From assembly GCA_946408995.1 (NCBI GenBank), contig CAMJUL010000001.1, forward strand, positions 51,926 through 115,925: a stretch of 64,000 bases of DNA, in the 5' to 3' direction. Under the pieces are notes generated by a model, which ran no database searches, was not told the origin of the DNA, and saw nothing but the letters and a program-made list of their open reading frames with translations. Shown here one piece after another: positions 1 through 8,351 of this stretch. This DNA comes from an uncultured Clostridia bacterium (GTDB taxonomy: Bacteria; Bacillota; Clostridia; Christensenellales; Aristaeellaceae). The position numbers and the translations under genes were made by a program. Positions within the stretch are counted from its first letter, which is position 1. Each line of letters starts with the position of its first letter.

Positions 1-644
1 CCGGGCTTGATGCTGTCTTTCCAATCCGCGGGAGCGCCCTTCTCCTCATACAGCGTGGGAGGCACTTCCACCACCTGGTACTGGGCCATGTCGCCAGGGG
101 AAGCCACGTAGATATTGTCGTAGCCGACGGAGGGGGTCAGCTGACCGGTCCAGCGGTTTTCCACCATAACGGTCTGCTTGTTGAGGATCTTCTCCTGATA
201 GAAGGCCTTCACGGTCTCGTTGATCTTGACGCCCGCGTTGGTCAGGGCGTCCACCAGGTCCACCGCGTCCTCATTGCCGGCCTTCAGGTCGCCGCTGGCG
301 TAGGGGTACGGAGCATAAGCCGCGAGGCCGAAGAGCACGACCTCGTTTTCCTTGGATAGGGGAAGCACGGAATTGTCGTTCTTCATAACGACGGTGCCCT
401 CTTCGCCCTCCCGGATGGCGATGTCCTTGGCAGCGGCCATCATCGCGTCGATGGTGGCGTAATCCTTCTTGAAGCGTGCCGCGTCCTCGTCGTCAATGGT
501 GACGTAGCTCTGGGTGCCCAGCATCCCATCGATCTGGTTGCGGTAGTTGTCCGTCAGGCCCTGGCCAACGCTGGACAGCACAAACAGACAGGCCATCAGC
601 GCCGCGAGTCCCCGGAACAGGGAAACCGTCTTCTTGGATTTCAT
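1..644 (-). CDS. GH3-type glycoside hydrolase, N-terminal part only (runs off the left edge)
   Basis: The visible ~214 residues start with a basic stretch and a hydrophobic segment (LAALMACLFVLSSVG), a signal anchor or signal peptide. About 90 residues in comes EEGTVVMKNDNSVLPL followed by EVVLFG, which is typical of the C-domain of family 3 glycosidases. Its early position suggests the permuted Clostridial GH3 arrangement in which this domain precedes the catalytic barrel; the barrel itself would lie outside the window. I chose the ATG at 644 because AAGGA lies about 10 bases upstream; an ATG at 656 is also possible. It is the last visible gene of the minus-strand operon with GH43 and GH78-like enzymes, so a beta-glycosidase acting on oligosaccharides outside the membrane is likely. 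Family call from motifs; substrate unknown. Confidence 0.7.
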   Translation of the reverse strand, partial: MKSKKTVSLFRGLAALMACLFVLSSVGQGLTDNYRNQIDGMLGTQSYVTIDDEDAARFKKDYATIDAMMAAAKDIAIREGEEGTVVMKNDNSVLPLSKENEVVLFGLAAYAPYPYASGDLKAGNEDAVDLVDALTNAGVKINETVKAFYQEKILNKQTVMVENRWTGQLTPSVGYDNIYVASPGDMAQYQVVEVPPTLYEEKGAPADWKDSIKP

Positions 645-725
645 TCGTTGCTTCATCCTTTCTCTGTTTTGTATGAAAACAAATGCGTCCGCCGGAAAAA
701 CCGCCGCCCGCATCGATTTCCCGCG

Positions 726-2192
726 TCAGGCGAGGTCGAAGGATATAAAATCGAAGGTCCCGCCGCTGCCTTCGATGCTGAAATACAGTGCCTCCTTTTC
801 CCCAAGACCCTTGGGCAGCGTCCCGGTGAAGGCCTGCCGCTCCCTGGCAGTGGACACGGGGATGCGGCATACCACGTCCCCGTTTTCCTGCGTGCGTACA
901 GTGACGGCACAGCCATTGCCATAGCCCTGCAGGTGCACGGTCACTTTTTCCGTCTCCCTCAGGTCGAAATATTTGAAGGCCACGGTGCAGCCCGTACAGA
1001 AATTGGAAACATATTGGTCCTCCCCGCCTTCCCGGTCGCCGCCGCGCTGGGTCAGGAAGGGATCCGCCCCCCGGGGATACTTGAGCATGGAGAGGAACCG
1101 GGTGCCGTTACGTCCGTACACATTGCATGCGATATAGCTGGGATAGGTGCCTTTGCCGCTCAGCGGCCCGCCGTTGAGCCCGCAGGAGGTCATTTCCGCC
1201 TGAAGGAAGCGCCCGTTCTCAAACCGGATCTCCTCCGCACAGGCCTGGCGGGAGGACTGCTTGCGGTTGCTGTGCCGGTGATAAAACACATAGTACCTGC
1301 CGTTGATCTCGATCAGGCTGCCATGCGTGTTGCCCGTGCAGTTGCGGGCGTGCTTTACATCCGGAACGCCTGGCAGGCCGATGTCCCCGCAGCTGACAAG
1401 CACCCCACCGTACTCAAAACCGCCGTCCGGCCGGTCGCTGACCGCGTAGCACAGGTTGTGGCTGTTGAGGGAGCTGTAGATGAAATAATACTTTCCGCCG
1501 AATTTGCGCAGAGAGCTGGCCTCCCCGAAGGGCTGTTCTTCGTAGGGAGTGCCCTTGGCCTCCTTCCCGGTCAGTACGCCGATGTATCTGGGCTCGTTTC
1601 CGGAGATTACGGTCAGCATGTCCTTTGGATCCAATTCAAAAAACATCGGTCCCTGCTTTGTGGGGGCCGAGCCATCCAGAAGGATGGGATTCCCGCCAAA
1701 GGCAAAACCGGTATACAGATACAGGCGGCCGTCCTCGTCCATCAAGCAGCCGGGGTCAAACTGAAAGGGTTCCCCTTTTTTGCCGATGGGCGTCCCGTCC
1801 GCGTACTTGACGTACCCGTAAAACGCATATTGGCCCGCGGGTTCATCGCAGACTGCCACGGAGATCATTTTGGTCCCGCCCATAAAATAATACAGGTAAT
1901 ACCGGCCATCGGGGCCCACCACCATGTCCGGCGCAGCAAGCCCGTTGGTCAGGCGGATCTTGGGGGCCGCCGGGTCCTGTTCCCGTTTGAAAATGCAGCC
2001 GTGATACGTCCAGTTGCCCAGATCGTCCACCGGAGCGGACCAGCACACATAATCCCCCAGGCAGAAGTTGAGTCCGTTGAACAGATCATGGGAGCCGTAA
2101 ACATAGACCCTTCCGTCCACGATATGCGGTTCCCCGTCCGGCACGTACTCCCAGCTCGGAAGATAGGGATTGAAGGCCTGCTTGGTTTTCAT
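726..2192 (-). CDS. GH43 family glycoside hydrolase (arabinosidase/xylosidase type)
   Basis: 488 residues with no signal peptide, so probably cytoplasmic. The five-bladed propeller of GH43 is recognisable: an N-terminal NPYLPSWEYVPDGEP segment with the candidate base Asp, AAPDMVVGPDGRYYLYY with the candidate pKa-modulating Asp, and GEASSLRKFGGKYYFIYSS with the candidate acid Glu. The last ~130 residues form a beta-rich domain containing VTVHLQGYG. The ORF track begins 11 codons upstream, but ATG 2192 follows GAGGAGGG at good spacing. It sits between the GH78-like and GH3 genes in one operon and is a clear paralogue of the GH43 at 11727-13142. Probably removes arabinose, xylose or galactose from imported oligosaccharides; exact linkage cannot be read from sequence. 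Confidence 0.82.
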   Translation of the reverse strand: MKTKQAFNPYLPSWEYVPDGEPHIVDGRVYVYGSHDLFNGLNFCLGDYVCWSAPVDDLGNWTYHGCIFKREQDPAAPKIRLTNGLAAPDMVVGPDGRYYLYYFMGGTKMISVAVCDEPAGQYAFYGYVKYADGTPIGKKGEPFQFDPGCLMDEDGRLYLYTGFAFGGNPILLDGSAPTKQGPMFFELDPKDMLTVISGNEPRYIGVLTGKEAKGTPYEEQPFGEASSLRKFGGKYYFIYSSLNSHNLCYAVSDRPDGGFEYGGVLVSCGDIGLPGVPDVKHARNCTGNTHGSLIEINGRYYVFYHRHSNRKQSSRQACAEEIRFENGRFLQAEMTSCGLNGGPLSGKGTYPSYIACNVYGRNGTRFLSMLKYPRGADPFLTQRGGDREGGEDQYVSNFCTGCTVAFKYFDLRETEKVTVHLQGYGNGCAVTVRTQENGDVVCRIPVSTARERQAFTGTLPKGLGEKEALYFSIEGSGGTFDFISFDLA

Positions 2193-2228
2193 GGTTGCCC
2201 TCCTCGGTTGCCGCTTTCTTCGCACTTA

Positions 2229-3761
2229 TTAAAGAAGATACCGGTCTATCAGATACGCCGGAGTGCAGCTCCAGGCGTGGCAGTAGCTGTTGACCAAAGG
2301 GCTGTCATAAGGGGACGCGGAAAGATCCCCGGGCACATAACACTCCCAATAGGTATCCGCCCCGGCTCGTGCCATGCCGCCCCAGTAATCGCGCAGATGT
2401 TTCTCGGCTTGATCTCCAAGACCCGCTTCCCACAGCGCGGAAACATAATAGTGATGCATATAAGGCGTCAGCATTCCGGGCCCCGGTGCAGCTTCCGCCC
2501 GGTCAAAGGCCCTGGCGGCTCCGTCCTTTGGCATGACCCCTGCAAGGGTCATCCAAACCTGGGAATGGATGGAGATCTGTCCATCGGAGAGGAAGCACCC
2601 CTCCTCCGGAGCATAAAAGCGTTCAAGGGACGCCCTGCGCATGGCCCGCGCCTTTAGGCGGTATCTTTTCCCGCGGTCCCTTTCCCCGTACCGGTCGCAA
2701 AGTGCGGCCGCAGCGTCCAGAGCACAGATCAGTACACCCTGGCAGGAGGCCGTTCGGCTGAGGGAATCGCTCCAGTCGATAAAGCACTGCTCCTTCTGCT
2801 CAGGCGTCAGGATGCCTTCTTCGTCCACCGCATTCTCAATGGCCCAGTCCACCTGTTCAAGCGCCGGCGCATACAGATCCAAAAGGGCCTCGCTGTCCCC
2901 CGTCTCCTCCAGGTACTCCAGAAGGGAGATCGGGTACATCAGCGCATAGTCCAGGAGAAACGTATCGTCTGCGCAAGGCGAAGGCCGGGTAAATACGTTG
3001 GCGCTCATCCGTCCGTCCGGGAACCGGGTGCCGGCAAACAGGTACAGACAGCGCTTGACAAGATCAAAGCTGCGGAAGGTACGGTAGGTCGTCAGGGCCT
3101 GCAGCCTCAGATCTCCGAGCCAAAGCCTCTGGTCCCTCTTGGGGCCGTCCTCCAGGACCTCCTGGGTACAAGCTTTCAGGGTCGCGAGACTGATATCATA
3201 AATCCTGCGAAGCTCCTCGTCCGGAAATGCCCGTTCCCTGAGGGCGCTTTCATCCGCGCTGGTCTCGGCGCGGCAAACGGCGTCTGCGATCAAAAGAGCG
3301 TATTTGGGGGAGGTATCCACCACCGTCACGCAGACGTACCGGAAGGCAAACCGCCTCGGCAGGGCGATCTCGCAGGGCAGCACATCGGCGAAAATCTGCT
3401 CCCGCTGGATCCAGCTGGAGGAGAGCCACCCGCCGTAAGCCTCCGGATCTCCCTCCAGTTCCTGAAGGGTCTCTGCGAAAGCCATGCGCAGCATGGCCGG
3501 AGCGTCCGGATGAGCACCGGATGCGTTCAGGCGCAGGCTCAGACGGCCCACAAGGTGCCTGCCATAGTCCAGCAGCACCCTCTCCCCCTTCCCCAGGGGC
3601 GTTCCGGCAAGCTCCTCCATGGACAGATCCCTGTCCCCTTTAAGACACCTGACAGGCTCGTGGAAGGTATGGACAAGGGACGGCCGGAGCGCTTCCGCTT
3701 TGTCAAGCAGCGCGGCGTCCTGTTTGGGCTCAAACCCCGGGATGATCGAAATCAGCTTCAT
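2229..3761 (-). CDS. Alpha-L-rhamnosidase-like (GH78-type, six-hairpin) glycosidase
   Basis: 510 residues. The middle carries EVLEDGPKRDQRLWLGDLRLQ, which matches the catalytic-region signature of GH78-like (alpha/alpha)6 enzymes, followed by helical repeats and a C-terminal SYCHAWSCTPAYLI segment seen in this superfamily. It is shorter than full multidomain GH78 enzymes, having only a small N-terminal beta domain (LLDYGRHLVGRLSLRL). No signal peptide, so intracellular. The track start is a TTG at 3773; the ATG at 3761 has GGAG six bases upstream and is preferred. It is the first gene of the operon that continues into GH43 and GH3 and is divergent from the AraC regulator, so it probably releases terminal rhamnose. 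GH78 is the best call; a related unsaturated-uronyl or other six-hairpin enzyme is possible. Confidence 0.7.
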   Translation of the reverse strand: MKLISIIPGFEPKQDAALLDKAEALRPSLVHTFHEPVRCLKGDRDLSMEELAGTPLGKGERVLLDYGRHLVGRLSLRLNASGAHPDAPAMLRMAFAETLQELEGDPEAYGGWLSSSWIQREQIFADVLPCEIALPRRFAFRYVCVTVVDTSPKYALLIADAVCRAETSADESALRERAFPDEELRRIYDISLATLKACTQEVLEDGPKRDQRLWLGDLRLQALTTYRTFRSFDLVKRCLYLFAGTRFPDGRMSANVFTRPSPCADDTFLLDYALMYPISLLEYLEETGDSEALLDLYAPALEQVDWAIENAVDEEGILTPEQKEQCFIDWSDSLSRTASCQGVLICALDAAAALCDRYGERDRGKRYRLKARAMRRASLERFYAPEEGCFLSDGQISIHSQVWMTLAGVMPKDGAARAFDRAEAAPGPGMLTPYMHHYYVSALWEAGLGDQAEKHLRDYWGGMARAGADTYWECYVPGDLSASPYDSPLVNSYCHAWSCTPAYLIDRYLL

Positions 3762-3788
3762 GTACGGCTCCAAATCCTTTGCAGGTCC

Positions 3789-3802
3789 GGTATCATGATA
3801 CC
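3789..3802. promoter_or_regulatory. 14-bp perfect palindrome in the leader of the GH78-GH43-GH3 operon
   Basis: GGTATCATGATACC is a perfect inverted repeat just downstream of the predicted minus-strand promoter and about 28 bases before the GH78-like start. It could be a repressor operator or the stem of a small leader hairpin. No family assignment is possible. Confidence 0.4.
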
Positions 3803-3819
3803 GTTTTCATGGCACTCTG

Positions 3820-3848
3820 TCTATAGCAATTATACCTTTTTGTGACAA
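3820..3848 (-). promoter_or_regulatory. Sigma-A-type promoter of the GH78-GH43-GH3 operon
   Basis: On the minus strand TTGTCA and TATAGA are separated by 17 bases inside an AT-rich divergent intergenic region. Transcription would start near 3813, upstream of the palindrome at 3789-3802. Confidence 0.55.
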
Positions 3849-3972
3849 TTTCGCCATGTTAAATTTTAGCCTGCCTTATTGATTTTTTTTGATTTTCAGT
3901 CTTCCGTCCATGGAAATTAACCGCTGTTTTTTTCCATTCTGAAAAAAGCCGGCGCAAAATCCCGCAGGAGAA

Positions 3973-4002
3973 TTGACAGGAGGCAAGGCTTTCCATTATG
4001 AT
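3973..4002 (+). promoter_or_regulatory. Sigma-A-type promoter of the AraC regulator and GPH symporter
   Basis: A consensus TTGACA is followed 18 bases later by TATGAT, about 40 bases before the start of the AraC gene. The divergent layout with the GH operon is the usual arrangement for a local regulator. Confidence 0.6.
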
Positions 4003-4040
4003 AGAGACGGATTTCCTCTGTGAATAAATGGAAAGGGGGC

Positions 4041-5114
4041 ATGGACGGCTTGAATGATGCGCAGCTGATGGAAAGGCTGCATACGCTCAACGAGAGCGAG
4101 CTCTTTTACCGCCGGTACCGCCTGGCCAAATCCTCTCCGGACCTTTTTGACGCGTACCTGCAGACCCTGGACAGGGAACAGGTCCGTCGCCTGGACCTGA
4201 TTGTGCCCGAGTGGCCGGACACAGTTCCCACCGAATACCAGGAGGACAGCTATTTCCCCCGGTCCCAGACGGAAGGGATCCACGTTTTCAAGCACAACTG
4301 CTTTACCCCTGCGATCGCGCACCGGCACAACTTCTTTGAGATGTTTTTTGTCCTGGAGGGTCGGTGCGTCCACCAGGTCCGGGACAGTCACGCCGTTCTC
4401 AGCCCCGGGGATCTGTGCATGATCCGGCCCAACGTGATCCATTCGCTGGACGTAAGCGACGAAAGCGTGATCATCGACGTCCTCATCCGCAAATCCACCT
4501 TCCGCCACTACTTCTATTCCATCCTGCAGGGGGACAACCTGCTGGCCAATTTTTTTCTGAGCACCCTCTGCAGCAAGCGCGGGATTGATTACCTGCTTTT
4601 CCACGCCGGCGGCGAGGAAAGCATGCACCGCGCCTTTGTGGAGTTGTGCATCGAATGCCTGGAGCAGCATGACTACTATTCGGTGATGGTCAACGCCATC
4701 GTCAGCCGGATCTTTGTGCTGCTGCTTCGGCTGCGCCCGGAGCAGTGCCAGCTGCCAGGGGACCCCATGGAAAAATCCGACACCGTCCTCCAAATCGCAC
4801 GCTATCTGAACGCCAACACGGCCTCCGCCACCCTGGGCAGCCTGGCGGAACAATTCCATTATTCGCCGGAATACGCCTCCCGCCTGATCAAGCAGGCCAC
4901 GGGGCGCACCTTTATCCAGCTTCTGACCACGCTGCGCATGGAAAATGCCGAAAGGATGCTGCGCGACACGTCCCTGCCCATTACCGACATTGCCTCAGCC
5001 GTCGGCTATGAGAGCAGCGAGCACTTTATTCGCACCTTCCGCAAGTACGCGGGCCTGACCCCGAGCGGTTACCGGCACAAAAACCGTCCCGGGGGCATCG
5101 GCCTTGCACTGTAG
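4041..5114 (+). CDS. AraC family transcriptional regulator with N-terminal cupin sensor
   Basis: About 357 residues. An AraC-type cupin region runs from roughly residue 75 to 155 (AIAHRHNFFEMFFVLEGRC, then LSPGDLCMIRPNVIH). The C-terminal ~100 residues hold two helix-turn-helix motifs (LGSLAEQFHYSPEYASRLIK and ITDIASAVGYESSEHFIRTFRKY). This is the standard layout of a sugar-responsive activator. The start is uncertain: the track uses GTG 4020 without a Shine-Dalgarno; ATG 4041 is only one base from AAAGGGGG, whereas TTG 4050 lies 10 bases after it. Divergent from the GH78-GH43-GH3 operon and directly upstream of the GPH symporter, so it most likely controls both. It ends in TAG, which shows TAG is a normal stop in this genome. 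Confidence 0.88.
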   Translation: MDGLNDAQLMERLHTLNESELFYRRYRLAKSSPDLFDAYLQTLDREQVRRLDLIVPEWPDTVPTEYQEDSYFPRSQTEGIHVFKHNCFTPAIAHRHNFFEMFFVLEGRCVHQVRDSHAVLSPGDLCMIRPNVIHSLDVSDESVIIDVLIRKSTFRHYFYSILQGDNLLANFFLSTLCSKRGIDYLLFHAGGEESMHRAFVELCIECLEQHDYYSVMVNAIVSRIFVLLLRLRPEQCQLPGDPMEKSDTVLQIARYLNANTASATLGSLAEQFHYSPEYASRLIKQATGRTFIQLLTTLRMENAERMLRDTSLPITDIASAVGYESSEHFIRTFRKYAGLTPSGYRHKNRPGGIGLAL

Positions 5115-5146
5115 AAAAAACACCAAAGAAAGGCAGATGATTCTTC

Positions 5147-6934
5147 TTGAGCCAGACCAAAGCAAGCGTCTTTGACCGTCTCCCGAGCCTCATCAAAAAG
5201 TCCAACGTCACCCTCTTCCCGGAGGGCGCCATGGGCTACCTGGTAGGCCCAACCCTGGCGCTGGTAGCCAACTCCGTCCTGGCCAATTACTTCAACAAAT
5301 ACATGACGGACGTGCTGAACATCAACTCCTGGGCCAGTGAGTTTTTCAAATGGCTGCCCGTCATTTCCGTCCTGTTTGTGGTCCTGGGCAACATCATCGT
5401 CGGCCGCCTGATGGACCGCTCCCAGAGCCGTGCCGGCAAGGCCCGTCCGCTGCTGCTGATTTCTGTGCCAATCAGCTTTCTGGCCCTCCTGATCCTCTTT
5501 GTGATCTCTCCCCTTGCCACCGATACCATCAACCCCCAGGGCCAGAGCCTCGCGCTGGTCTGCATCGCCATCGGATACAATCTGTGGTTCGCCATCGCCT
5601 ATCCCATGTACTATACCCCCCATGCGGCCCTGGTGAACCTATCCACCCGCAACTCCAAGGACCGGACCCTTCTGGCCACCCTTTCCAACGCAACCGCCCT
5701 GGCGGCCATGGGCCTGAGCACCATGATCATGCCCTTCTTCCTGTCGCTTCTGTTCGTATACGACATGAGCGGCAAGGGCACGCCGGTGACCAACGCGGCC
5801 GGCGCCGTGGAGTATTACGTGGACGCCAACGGGTCCGCGCTCTATGACGCCGTGGCTTCCTACAACCACTGGAAGATTTTCGTCATTGTACTGCTGGTGG
5901 TCACCGTCATCGGCGCTCTGGTGGAATTCATGTTCACCCGGGAACGCGTTACCGAGGAAAGCATGGCCCAGGCGGGCTCCTCCGCCCCGGCCACTGCGCT
6001 GCCCGTAAAGCAGCAGCTTAAAATCTGTTTTGCCGACAAATTCTGGATCATCATGATGGTGTTCTTCTTCTGCTACCAGCTTGGCGGTATGATCAAGAAC
6101 GTTTCCCAGCTCTATTTCTGCCAGGCCATGTTCACGGACGCCAGCGGCAATTACACCATCGCCAACGGCGGCAGCATTTCCGGACTGCTGGCCATCATCG
6201 GCGCCATTCCCACCGCGGTGGGTATGGTGGCGGCCCCCATCCTGGCAGGCAAAATCGGCAAGGGCAAAGCCATCTTCTGCGGCGCCGCACTGGCAGTGGT
6301 GGGCGGCCTGCTGGGCATGCTTGCCCCCTCCAACCTGATTCTGGTCTATGTGTCCTTCGTTCTCAAAGCCCTGGGCTCCACCCCCGCCATGTATCTGTCC
6401 ATGGCCCTGCTGGCGGACGTACTGGACCATCAGGAGGCCGTCAACGGCAGCCGGACCGACGGCTTCACCATGACCGTTTATGGCGCCATCATGGCCGGCA
6501 TGACCGGAATCGCCACCGGCATTCTCAACATCGTGCTATCCAACGTTGGATATACGGCCAACAACATCTCCTCCGACGCCATCCGCGGTGCCATGCCCTG
6601 GATCTTCATCGGCGGAGAGACGCTCTGCTACATCGTCATCTTCGTGCTGTTCCTGTTCATGGGCGTCGAGAAATTCGGCAAGTACGACCATGAAGCCATC
6701 GTGGCCGACCAGAAAGCCGCCGCCGCCAAAGAAGGACGGCCCTACGTCTCTCCCGAGGACAAGGTGCGTCTGGAGGAAGGCGAGGAAGCCTACAAGGCCG
6801 CAATGAAGAAGCAGGCAGAGGCCGCCGCCGCGGAGGCCAAGCGTCTGTCCAATCCGGAGGAGGCCCGTAAGGACGAGGCTGTCCGCAAAGAGCTCAATGC
6901 TCTGCGCAGGGCCCACGGACGCAAAGAGATCTGA
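5147..6934 (+). CDS. GPH family sugar:cation symporter (MelB-like MFS transporter)
   Basis: 595 residues with about 12 hydrophobic segments. The N-terminus (FPEGAMGYLVGPTLALVANSVLANYFNKYMTDVL) and GRLMDRSQSRAGKARPLLL after the second segment match the glycoside-pentoside-hexuronide symporter family. The C-terminus has a long charged, alanine-rich cytoplasmic tail (about 90 residues) that is longer than usual for MelB. The start is a TTG preceded by AAAGAAAGG; an upstream ATG at 5137 is out of frame. It lies 32 bases after the AraC gene and very likely imports the oligosaccharide or glycoside hydrolysed by the divergent GH78/GH43/GH3 operon. Substrate not determinable from sequence. Confidence 0.88.
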   Translation: MSQTKASVFDRLPSLIKKSNVTLFPEGAMGYLVGPTLALVANSVLANYFNKYMTDVLNINSWASEFFKWLPVISVLFVVLGNIIVGRLMDRSQSRAGKARPLLLISVPISFLALLILFVISPLATDTINPQGQSLALVCIAIGYNLWFAIAYPMYYTPHAALVNLSTRNSKDRTLLATLSNATALAAMGLSTMIMPFFLSLLFVYDMSGKGTPVTNAAGAVEYYVDANGSALYDAVASYNHWKIFVIVLLVVTVIGALVEFMFTRERVTEESMAQAGSSAPATALPVKQQLKICFADKFWIIMMVFFFCYQLGGMIKNVSQLYFCQAMFTDASGNYTIANGGSISGLLAIIGAIPTAVGMVAAPILAGKIGKGKAIFCGAALAVVGGLLGMLAPSNLILVYVSFVLKALGSTPAMYLSMALLADVLDHQEAVNGSRTDGFTMTVYGAIMAGMTGIATGILNIVLSNVGYTANNISSDAIRGAMPWIFIGGETLCYIVIFVLFLFMGVEKFGKYDHEAIVADQKAAAAKEGRPYVSPEDKVRLEEGEEAYKAAMKKQAEAAAAEAKRLSNPEEARKDEAVRKELNALRRAHGRKEI

Positions 6935-6954
6935 TGGGCCGCATAAACACCGCC

Positions 6955-6992
6955 GGCCCGGATCCCTTCCCAATGGGGCCCGGGCCATTTTT
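6955..6992 (+). terminator. Intrinsic terminator after the GPH symporter
   Basis: GGCCCGG and CCGGGCC form a stem followed by ATTTTT, 20 bases after the symporter stop codon. Confidence 0.6.
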
Positions 6993-7238
6993 AGCTTGGA
7001 AGCGTGCTCTCTGCTTTTCAGTGTCCGGCGTTCTCCGGCACATTGGAAGGCTGCCTTCCAGGCATTTGCGGTTCCTTTGACAAGCCAACGCTTCAGGCCC
7101 TTCCTTTGGCACTGCCAAGGCGTTGGCCCTGCCGCCAGGTGATATGCCTCGGAACTGAACCCTGTTAGCCCTCCCCTGTATCGGGTGCTTTGGTTTTATA
7201 AACAAGTATGTGTTTCATCGCAAAAGGAGGAATACTTC
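6993..7238. other. Intergenic region with several hairpins and no convincing gene
   Basis: This ~245-base stretch has no supported ORF but holds several perfect inverted repeats: TGGAAGGctGCCTTCCA, CCGGcgttctCCGG, and GCCAACGC paired with GCGTTGGC across a 35-base loop. It may be a structured RNA or a long leader of the secreted protein gene. I could not match it to a known RNA family. Confidence 0.35.
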
Positions 7239-8003
7239 ATGCTGAGAAAAACGACCGCATTTCTGACCGTGCTGCTGCTGTTGCTGACCCTGTCCGCCGC
7301 CCTCGGGGAGACGGCCGGTGATGAAAACAAATTTGAAAGCGACTGGGCTTTGGAGGGGGGCCTGGCCGAGATCCTAAGGGAGGAGGAAGGCTGGCGCGTT
7401 TCCCTTTATCTTGCCAACCGGAAGGACGGCGGCGCCCGCTGGGAGTACAACTGCCTGTATGACAGCGCCAAGAACGCGCTTGTTGCCGTCTCCGCCGAAA
7501 AGCTTGAGTTCACCTTTGACAGCATGCTGACAGAGCAGTACTCCGACACCCCTGCCTATGACAGTTTCCCGGAGGGCAAGGCTGCAGTCTTCACCATCAA
7601 TGGGGACGGAAAACTCCTTTGGGACGACCCCATTGAACAAGCGGGGGAAGGCCTGCTCTTCACCCGCATCGGCCGCTTCAGCGGGGAATGGGAAGGGGAC
7701 AGCGTGCATGTTTCGATCCTTTGGGATCGCTATGATCTGTTTTACAGTGTGCTGCTTTCAAGAAGTGCCGAGGATTCCTATACCGATTTTATCATGAACG
7801 GGGTCTACAACCCCGACAGCGGCCGACTGGAAGCCATGGGCACCGCCACTTCTTTCACACAGGATGAAAACGGGGTTTATCAGCCCGGTGAAGAGGATAC
7901 CGAAACCTATGAGGCGTTCTTCTCCATGCTGGACGGAGGTAAATTGCTGTATGAGGCCGAAAACGGGATCGAACTGACCCAGGTCCTGGACAGCAACGGC
8001 TGA
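7239..8003 (+). CDS. Secreted protein of unknown function
   Basis: 254 residues with a clear signal peptide (LRKTTAFLTVLLLLLTLSAALG, then an acidic mature N-terminus), so exported. The mature part is acidic and beta-rich (WEGDSVHVSILWDRYDLFYSVLLS) with no recognised motif. The ORF track starts 18 codons earlier, but AAAGGAGG lies nine bases before ATG 7239. It is monocistronic in appearance: a terminator precedes the upstream intergenic region and a separate promoter follows it for the DUF3842 operon. Function not recognised. Confidence 0.75.
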   Translation: MLRKTTAFLTVLLLLLTLSAALGETAGDENKFESDWALEGGLAEILREEEGWRVSLYLANRKDGGARWEYNCLYDSAKNALVAVSAEKLEFTFDSMLTEQYSDTPAYDSFPEGKAAVFTINGDGKLLWDDPIEQAGEGLLFTRIGRFSGEWEGDSVHVSILWDRYDLFYSVLLSRSAEDSYTDFIMNGVYNPDSGRLEAMGTATSFTQDENGVYQPGEEDTETYEAFFSMLDGGKLLYEAENGIELTQVLDSNG

Positions 8004-8074
8004 GAACCGTCCCTCCCCTTTTCTTGACGAAAACGCGTCCTGCCCTGCTGCTTGGATCGTGCGGAAGAAACGCG

Positions 8075-8103
8075 TTGACAAATGACTCCGGACATGATAC
8101 CAT
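8075..8103 (+). promoter_or_regulatory. Putative promoter of the DUF3842-ECF-larC-kinase operon
   Basis: TTGACA is followed by 17 bases and TACCAT. It lies about 250 bases upstream of the first gene and therefore defines a long leader containing the hairpins and terminator at 8185-8231. Confidence 0.5.
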
Positions 8104-8184
8104 GCGCTTTGTCAGCCCAAGCTGATTTATGATGGCCCGCACAAGCGGCCCACGGCACAGTTCATTCCGGAAAAAAGGTTCCCC

Positions 8185-8231
8185 AAGGCGCCTGAAGGCC
8201 ATTTCATCATGGTCCCCAAGCGCCTTTTTCT
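8185..8231 (+). terminator. Leader terminator (possible attenuator or riboswitch expression platform)
   Basis: AAGGCGC and GCGCCTT form a perfect seven-base outer stem around an inner GGCCAT/ATGGTC stem, followed by a T-rich run (TTTTTCTGTTTT). It lies between the putative promoter at 8075 and the DUF3842 start at 8352. The ~80 bases before it form two further small hairpins (TCAGCccaaGCTGA and one closed by CCGC/GCGG). This looks like transcription attenuation; the ligand class was not recognised. It could instead simply terminate readthrough from the secreted-protein gene. Confidence 0.5.
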
Positions 8232-8351
8232 GTTTTCGGGATGGACAATGTGTTTTGCCCTTTTCAAACGGCGTTCTGCCATAAAAACGCTGCGGGCAAA
8301 GAGGCAGCCGCAGCCCAGGAAAACGGGCAGCCAGCGTAAGGAGGAAAGACC

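Noticed and set aside
648-2657. 669-residue plus-strand ORF antisense to GH43 and GH78-like genes
   Set aside because: Low-complexity shadow translation; the opposite strand encodes clear glycosidases with ribosome sites.
6993-7238. Possible SRP RNA on the minus strand (short stretch resembling the CAGGGTT...CCGAGG segment)
   Set aside because: The diagnostic GGTCAGGTCCGGAAGGAAGCAGC domain is absent, so the resemblance is probably chance.
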